From Papio anubis (Eukaryota; Chordata; Mammalia; Primates; Cercopithecidae), in contig NC_044986.1 in NCBI RefSeq assembly GCF_008728515.1, positions 51,386,855 through 51,450,854 of the forward strand: DNA of 64,000 nucleotides, written 5' to 3'. This document shows positions 57,651 through 64,000 of this stretch, piece after piece (position 1 is the first letter of the stretch; each line of letters starts with the position of its first letter). The notes beneath the pieces are model-generated. The model worked only from the letters and a program-made list of their open reading frames with translations. It ran no database searches and was not told the origin of the DNA. The translations under genes were made by a program, and so were the position numbers.

Positions 57651-59369
57651 GGCACTCACTGTTAGTAATTAGATAATGATGAATTCACAACTTATAATAG
57701 GTTGAAAGAGTTAAAAACTAATAATGAAGACTGCTGGGAGAAAATCATTTGGAACATTTGGAATAATTTTTAAGAGATATTTTTCTAGAGAAAATGGAAT
57801 AGAGACCTTACAGAAAACTTTGCTTATAGATATATATATATTTTTTTCAAAACAACTTGCGTTTATGTTAGGAAATAAAACAACTGGAGTTGGTAAAAAG
57901 AAAACAAAGAAACGCTGTCTGAAAAGGAAGTTTTATTTCCCAGGGTAGTCTATCAGTTAGCGGCTCTGCTCATAATGGGCATAATACAGTGCATTTTCAT
58001 ATTCTATTGAACTCTGCACAGCTTCCCCCAAACACACAACAAATGAACAAGAGTAGAACTCCAGGATTTTATTTAATTCAATATTGAATAAATATTAAAT
58101 GCAGACAGGGAATTGTAAATAGCAAAAGGAGACTCTACTGAATCTAAATTGTGATGAAAATACCAAGGGGAAATCATGGTCCCAATTTGCTACTTAGAAA
58201 GAAAATTTATGTGAATAATAAGACCAGACTTTCCAAAAACTTCCACTTAATGGTTAGCTACCATGTTCTGCTGTTACAGAGGTTTTGTTGTTCAATTTCT
58301 TTACCTTTCCTGGGATGGTTCACATTGATGTTTCTCCTGGAGTGGGTTCTTACCCTGTCCTAAAATGAAAACTATACATCTACTCAGCAGAATCTAGTAT
58401 TTTTAAAGCCATATTCTGTTCTGTGACTAGCACAATGCAAGGACTCAATAAATATTAAATATTAAAAATGAATAATTAACTGACAATAATAACCAACATT
58501 CTGGCTTTAAAAGGCTCCCAGAAACACAGTCTGTCTAAAGCGAGCTCCCAGTGTCTCCTTTATTTCCGAATTCAAAGCAGCTTTTACTCAAATCACTGAA
58601 CACTGGGCATGAAGTACCCTCCTGAATTTATTCCTTTGTTCAGAAGAAATCATCCGTATCTTACTGTCTCTCTGAATGCTAAATGTTAATGGCTTCTTCT
58701 TACTTAGCTTGTCATTTGACTCTGTAAAATAAAATAAATTCAAATCAAAAATGTTTCTTTAGAAAACTTTGCAGTCTTGGATATATATGTCCGGACTTTA
58801 TATATTATATAAAATCATAATATTTTCTTTCAAAAAATCATTAAAGCCAATTAAGTGTCTTCAAAATAAGAATATTCTGGTAACTTGTCTTCAGTTCTCT
58901 TTAGAGACTCTGAACCACATTGATCTGGACCAAAATGGAATGTGATGCACAATCTCACAGTTCAAAATGAAAATAAAATGCTACTTTCCATTTGCTAGTA
59001 AAATGTTTTCTGTGTCTTGCACTGAACTACATTGGATTTTTGTCATTTTTGCTTGTCTTTTACTTAAGCTTACTCTTTGATACTTTTTTAGTAGAGTGAA
59101 AGATTTGCCACCTTCTCTAGTGTTAAAAAAATAAGCTAGCATACTAACACGTATAGACCTCTAGAAATAATAGAAGAAAACAGTTTCCCCTCTGCTTGAA
59201 CCAACGTTCTCCGGAATATCTTTTCTAAATTAAAGGAATTACTGGACAAACATGAAAATTCCTAAACCCCACGTGAGATTTATGGAATTTGTATCTCTGA
59301 AAGAAAGACAGGAAAATATGCAGTCTTCACAGTTTTCTGAGTTGTTCTGTGTGTAACAACTGAACTTAC
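57651..59369. other. Unassigned DNA
   Basis: No gene recognised. 'gcaaggactcaataaatattaaat' at 58437-58460 resembles a MIR/L2 tail. 58500-58680 is less AT-rich but not assignable. Confidence 0.45.
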
Positions 59370-59425
59370 AGACACACAGACACACACACACACACACAAA
59401 TTTAAAAATAAAATAAAATAAAAAA
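59370..59425. repeat. (CA)n and AAAAT simple repeats
   Basis: An interrupted CA tract (59370-59398) is followed by AAAATA-type units (59402-59424). Confidence 0.93.
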
Positions 59426-61476
59426 CACGCACACTGAATTTCACTGTCCTCCAACAGAGTCTTCTAGTTCCTCACCTCCTGATATTCTTGGGAACAACAG
59501 ATATCAACGCATTACAATATAATCTTGAGTTTCCAATGGAATTCACTATCATGAGATACACTAATGTCGGAATACAGGAATCCATTAATTTCTATTAGAA
59601 AATTATTTTCCATAATCTAGTATGTGCAGAAATATAGCCGCTAATATAATCCAGGCAGATATTTCATTGAAAAAGTCTAAAGAAAGTTAAATCACTTTAT
59701 CGAAGATATGGTAAGTCTAATTGTTGCTATAGATTAACATCCTTCCTAATGGTGACCTTATTTTTTGCACCATTATTGTTCCCTTAAATAAATGTTACAA
59801 ATATTCTTTCTGTCTTCTACTCTGAATGTTCTCCTTTTCATGAAGCATTGCTACCTTTGAAATCTCACCAGTTTTGGGAAGTTACTCAAGAAAGAGTTGA
59901 AAATCAAAGTGGTTTTCATGAGCTTAAAACACAAAGCTGGCAGTCAAAGAACTCATCACTTTTTAGAGTGTATCGTGATGTGTAAAACATAAAAATAGAA
60001 GTTACTGCTTAATTTCTATTTTCTAGAAGTATAAAACATGAGTTTTAAGATAAATTCCCTTCACTTGTCTTCACTTAGAAACATTTGCTGTAATGTTTTG
60101 AAACAAGATCTTCAACATAATTTAATAGAAAACTAACATTATAAATGTGAAAGTGGTAGAGATGGAAAATACAAAACAAAGTAAATTAAAAATAACTTAA
60201 AAAAAAAAACAGAAAATACCCCTTAAAACGTCTTACATTACTGTATTATTGTGTTCTTAACTATCATTGAGCGATTAAAATCAAATTTCGATGTTGTATG
60301 CTTATTTCCAGATTTTTATTCTGACCCAAGCTATGGAAATTCAGTCTTCTTTGACTAGATTAAAATTAAAACTGCCAGGCCATTCAGAAATTGCTATTCC
60401 TAATATCTCTATTAAAAATGGATTATGTTCTTAAAATCCTTCAATGTTGGAGTATTTCTGAACCCTCAAAGAGAGGGAAATACTCTGGTAATTACTTCAT
60501 ATATGTGGTATCCAAAAATTTGTACAATATCCCAGGCTATGTATCAGAGGAGATGGCCCTCTAGTCAACATGATCAACCCTATTAGATCTAATGCCTGGC
60601 CCCATCGTAATATTTTCCCCACCACTCTATGATAGATTGCATAACAGGAATTTGTGAAGATTAGTTTCCACTTCTCAAAAATGTTTTCCTTAAATCAGAG
60701 TAGACAGCAAATTTGTACCAAAGCCTCAGAAAACTAAACCAGAAAGTTCTATGCTGGCAACCATGCCTAGAAGGCTGACTTAGGGCAGATGTGCACTTGG
60801 CAATCAGTACCTGGCTAAATTACTCAGTTCCTGGTGCCATGATAATACCAATATCCTACACAGAGCAGCATCTGGAAAATCAATAAAGCAATCCAAAGTT
60901 GGTATCAATGGCCCAGAAATAGGTCTTTTAACACTATTTTGCTGTTCCAGCAAGTAGCTATTCATGGTGGATCTTTCAATTAAGAGATAAGAGTAAGGAC
61001 AAGCATACATTTTAGAAGTCTAACCATATTAGGCTATGAATAAATATCAAGTTAATTGGAGATTTATTTGCATGTAGTTTATTTTCTTATCTAGGTTCTA
61101 GACTTGCTTTCACAGTACTCCCAATGATATCCAGTCAGATATACAGGGATATATGATTATGGATGCTCTGAGAATGAAAGATAATATTGAGAATAAATAT
61201 AAGTTATCTGTATCAGGCAAAGTATATGAGGGAGGAGTCTGAATTACTTTCATTTTCTCAGCTAATTTTCCAGTGCCGAAGTGGAGAGGCTCAAGTTGCA
61301 AAAGAATAATGAATAATATAACAAGAAAGCACTCAAATTGGAATTTAAAAGTTCTCAATTGTAGAAATATTGGATTTATGGCCTAATGGCTAATAAATTC
61401 CAATTTAGGAAATTTTGTTTCTAATCTAACTGTATTATACTGTAAGAAAAGAAAATAGCATTTCAAGGCAACAAGA
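59426..61476. other. Unassigned AT-rich DNA, 2 kb
   Basis: No gene or named repeat recognised in either strand. Frames are 60-82 codons and lack domains. Confidence 0.45.
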
Positions 61477-61620
61477 TAGGGAAGCCACTGTATGTACTCA
61501 GATATATGCTCATGTGTATCCGGTGTCTTATTTATAAAAGTTAGAGATCGTTTTGCAAAAAAATCATTTATTACAGATGAACTTAGTGGAGAGGTTAAGA
61601 CATTTGCAGGTTTATGCAGA
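61477..61620 (+). repeat. Diverged repeat unit, copy 1
   Basis: A related copy lies at 62928-63095. Shared blocks in the same order are the ACTGTATGTACTCAGATATA area, TTAGAGATCGTTTTGCAAAA, TCATTTATTACAGATGAACT and AGTGGAGAGGTTAAGACATT. Family unknown; possibly an old DNA-transposon relic. Confidence 0.65.
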
Positions 61621-61839
61621 GAAGATCTAACATTTTTTTTTTCTTTTTAGTTATCATCGTTTCAATTTTAGATTAAAATTATATTTTCCTTGTTATATAT
61701 TAAACTACAGAGGAAAATAGCACAAAATGAAAAAATGTCCCCTTTGATCTAAACTTTCAGTACTATTTTTCTGCTCATATAAAATTATTATTATTTGCTT
61801 GATGTGTAGGTCTCTGATCCTCTTTCTATATGTTGATTA

Positions 61840-62345
61840 ACACATATGAGTAAAAGTTTAAGCACAACTATGCAAACATAGATTCATACCTACCCCACAG
61901 ATATGTTTATGTTTTACACAAATGAAATTCTATTTTTGAACTATTTTTATCTTCTGTGTTTTATCAATTGACACTGTATCTTAGAGTTTGTTCATGTTAG
62001 TTAAGGAAATCTATCTTTTTCCTTTAAATTGCTGCCCTGTAATCTTTAGTTTAGATTTTTCAATACTTTGTTTAAACTCTCTCATAGTGGTCAGTCTATA
62101 GGTAGTTCTAGTTTTCATAATGGGAAAATAAAACTGGTATAGAAATCCTACGTACATATTCTTATGTACAAGTAAGACTATTTATTTAATGTAAATTCAC
62201 AGAAGTAAATGGCCTAGTCAAAGAGGCCATGTTTATTTCCAGTTTTGAAAGACAGTCATATTTACATCTCAAAAGTCTCTGTCCATTTATACTCTGCAAA
62301 GAACATTTAAGAGAGCGAACCAGCATGTGATTTTTTTCAGGTAGA
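61840..62345 (-). mobile_element. L1ME-type L1 3' segment, antisense
   Basis: 'cataatgggaaaataaaactggtatagaaatcctacgtacatattct' and 'aaattcacagaagtaaatggcctagtcaaagaggcc' match the reversed 3' portion of old L1 elements, in order. 'gttcatgttagttaaggaaatctatc' precedes them. No open frame. Confidence 0.65.
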
Positions 62346-62417
62346 GACAGCTAAGTTAAAACAGTGCAAGTCTACATGTTTATCGTCATTATAATTCTAC
62401 TTTTTTAACAAAATAGA

Positions 62418-62680
62418 GGCTAGGTGTGGTGGCTCTTGTCTGTAAATTCAGCACTTTGGGAGGCTGAGGCAGGCAGATCACTTGAGCTCAGGAGTTTGAA
62501 ACTAACCTGAGCAAGATGGCGAAACATCATCTTTACAAAACATATAAAAATTAGCCAGGCATAGTTCCAGCTACTTGGGAGGCTGAGGTGGGAGGATATT
62601 GTAGTGAGCCCAGGTTGTGCAATTCACTCCAGCCTGGGTGACAGAGTGAGACCTTGTCTGGGGAAAAAAAAAAAAAAAAA
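62418..62680 (+). mobile_element. Alu, sense (AluJ-like)
   Basis: A dimer with J-type 'gagctcaggagtttgaaactaacctgagc' and two short deletions in the right arm ('ggcatagttccagctac', 'ggaggatattgtagtgagcc'). The A-tail is about 17. Confidence 0.93.
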
Positions 62681-62927
62681 GGAAAAATAAATTTATACAT
62701 TTTCTTATTATCCTATGAAAATAGAATATTTTTATAATTGCTTATTTGGGGCTTTTTTTTGCACATAATGTGACTACAGAAATTCATTTATTTATTTCTA
62801 TTTATAGATACATATATGTATATGTATAACTGTCTTTCACCTTTACGCTTGTAATTGAATGTGTATCTTATTACAGAGTTGGGGCTTTTTTAATCATTTC
62901 AGTGAAATCTATCCATTTTATACAAAG

Positions 62928-63095
62928 AGATGGGAGAGTACTGTATCTGCTCAAATATATATACACCCACACACACACACGTATATATGTATAATCCTAT
63001 ATATCAGATATTATAATGTTTAGATATCATTTTGAAAAAAACCACTTATTATAAATGAACTTATAGAGAGGCCAATACATTCTGAGAGTTGTAAA
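62928..63095 (+). repeat. Diverged repeat unit, copy 2, with CA expansion
   Basis: It contains ACTGTATCTGCTCAAATATA, TTAGATATCATTTTGAAAAA, CCACTTATTATAAATGAACT and ATAGAGAGGCCAATACATT, paralogous to 61477-61620. A TA/CA tract at 62955-62995 has expanded inside it. Confidence 0.65.
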
Positions 63096-63129
63096 GACAA
63101 AATTTCAGGGTTTTGCATTTTGTATCTAT

Positions 63130-63284
63130 CTTAGAAATATATCCTTAATTCAACTATTATAAACATATTCCTAAGGTTTTCTTCTGATGTTTGTTTCATG
63201 TTTATTTATTCAATTCGTCTGTAATGTATTTTGGGGCATATTATGAGATAAAGGCCAAAATGTATGGAATTACAAATGGATAAG
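63130..63284 (-). mobile_element. Old L1 ORF2 fragment, antisense
   Basis: 'cctaaggttttcttctgatg' then 'aattcgtctgtaatgtattttggggcatattatgagataaaggcc' resembles the reversed ORF2 segment upstream of the C-terminus. It may belong with 61840-62345. Confidence 0.5.
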
Positions 63285-64000
63285 CGGATAAGTATCTAAT
63301 AGATATGAACAAGAAGATTTAGTAATGTAAAAATGTCCTTTTTTTTTTTTTTTTTTTTTTTTTGAGACAGAGTCTTACTCTGTTCCCCAGGCTGGATTCA
63401 GTGGCATGATCTTGGCCTGCACCTAGTTCTAGTGATTCTCATGACTCAGCCTCCCAAGCAGCTGGGATTACAGGCCTATGCCAACATGCCCTGTTAATTT
63501 TCATAGTTTTTGTAGAGACAGGGTTTTGCCATGTTGCCCAGGATGGTCTCCAACTCCTGGTCTCAAGTGATCCACCCACTTCAGCCTCCCAAAGAGCTGG
63601 GATTACAGGCATGAGCCACCGCGCCTGGCTAATTCTTTCAAAAGGGATCTATAGATTTAATGCAACTCCATTCAAAATGTCAGTGATATGATTTAAAGAA
63701 CTTGACAAATTGATACGAAGATTTATATAGATGAGGGAGAGTCTAGTACAGTCCAGTCATATTTAAAGACACATTTAAAGACAAAGTGGGCATGTCACAC
63801 CTCATGATAAAAAAGTTGTAAATCTATAAAAAGACAGTCTCATTTGGAAGTAGATAGAAAAACAAAAGATAAAGTCTACAGAGACACCGACCTCCGTATA
63901 TATGAAACTTTATAGAGGTGACAGAGTGTACTCCAAGGGAAAAGCAAATGGAGTAGAGATCTGGTTGTTAGTGTGGGAAAAGTGAAATAAAATGGCTAAT
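63285..64000 (+). mobile_element. Old L1 ORF2 fragment, sense, runs off window
   Basis: Leaving out the Alu at 63339-63630, the plus strand reads 'gtaatgtaaaaatgtcc' then 'gatctatagatttaatgcaactccattcaaaatgtc', the ORF2 YRFNAIPIK area, then 'cttgacaaattgatacgaagatttatatag' and 'acaaagtgggcatgtcacacc'. It continues to the right edge. The strand switch at about 63285 may mark an inverted L1. Confidence 0.65.
63339..63630 (-). mobile_element. Alu, antisense, inserted in L1
   Basis: T25 tail, 'gagacagagtcttactctgttcccc', a short deletion in the middle of the right arm ('cttggcctgcacctag'), then 'ctgggattacaggcatgagccaccgcgcctggct'. It lies inside the sense L1 fragment and so postdates it. Confidence 0.94.

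Noticed and set aside
1..64000. CRISPR arrays, operons, phage or plasmid features
   Set aside because: No regularly spaced direct repeats with unique spacers and no bacterial gene structure. Every array-like signal is a microsatellite or a local tandem duplication, and the Alu/L1/MaLR content is primate.

Overview
The window looks like primate, most probably human, nuclear DNA from an AT-rich, gene-poor region. The evidence is a set of full-length Alu elements on both strands (two with AluY-type diagnostic bases), a primate-specific L1PA-type LINE-1 with its 5' UTR, MaLR LTRs of the THE1/MST/MLT1 group, and an older background of L1M, L2, MIR and MER8-like relics. I found no exon of a cellular protein-coding gene, no tRNA, rRNA or snRNA gene, no CpG island, and no bacterial or phage feature. 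Open reading frames here are short; most that I could place lie inside transposable elements or microsatellites. Family names rest on remembered consensus sequences and were not checked with a search tool.

Layout. 1-3.7 kb: an old L1 3' end, a MIR and degenerate TA/CA repeats. 3.75-9.45 kb: a nearly full-length antisense L1 bounded by a perfect 15-bp target-site duplication. Its ORF1 and ORF2 are both dead, and about 450 bp of the reverse transcriptase domain is deleted. 9.9-11.5 kb: MIR relics and two Alus. 14.1-16.5 kb: a two-LTR MaLR provirus with a 5-bp duplication (CAGGT). 18.2 and 21.2 kb: solo MaLR LTRs. 19.4-19.96 kb: an Alu monomer whose tail has become a 350-bp AT/CA-rich, partly palindromic tract. 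24.07-24.20 kb: a cluster of perfect hairpins and a tandem duplication. 24.3-26.8 kb: an unusually long antisense L2 split by an Alu. 27.7-28.4 kb: an LTR-like sequence I cannot assign. 29.4-30.6 kb: antisense L1M with a 30-T tract and an Alu monomer.

32-48 kb holds mostly unassigned AT-rich DNA with L1M, MIR, L2, a MER8-like Tigger relic, an MLT1 LTR and long dinucleotide repeats. 49-57.7 kb is Alu-rich and contains a 5'-inverted (twin-primed) L1. 61.4-64 kb holds L1ME pieces in both orientations, two Alus, and a diverged repeated unit present twice.

No genes act together here. The content is layered transposition: L2/MIR oldest, then L1M, MER8 and MLT1, then MST/THE1, L1PA and Alu. Nothing supports a new functional system. 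The observations most worth checking are structural: two hairpin-prone loci, the L1 internal deletion, the twin-primed L1s, and the unassigned LTR and repeat pair.
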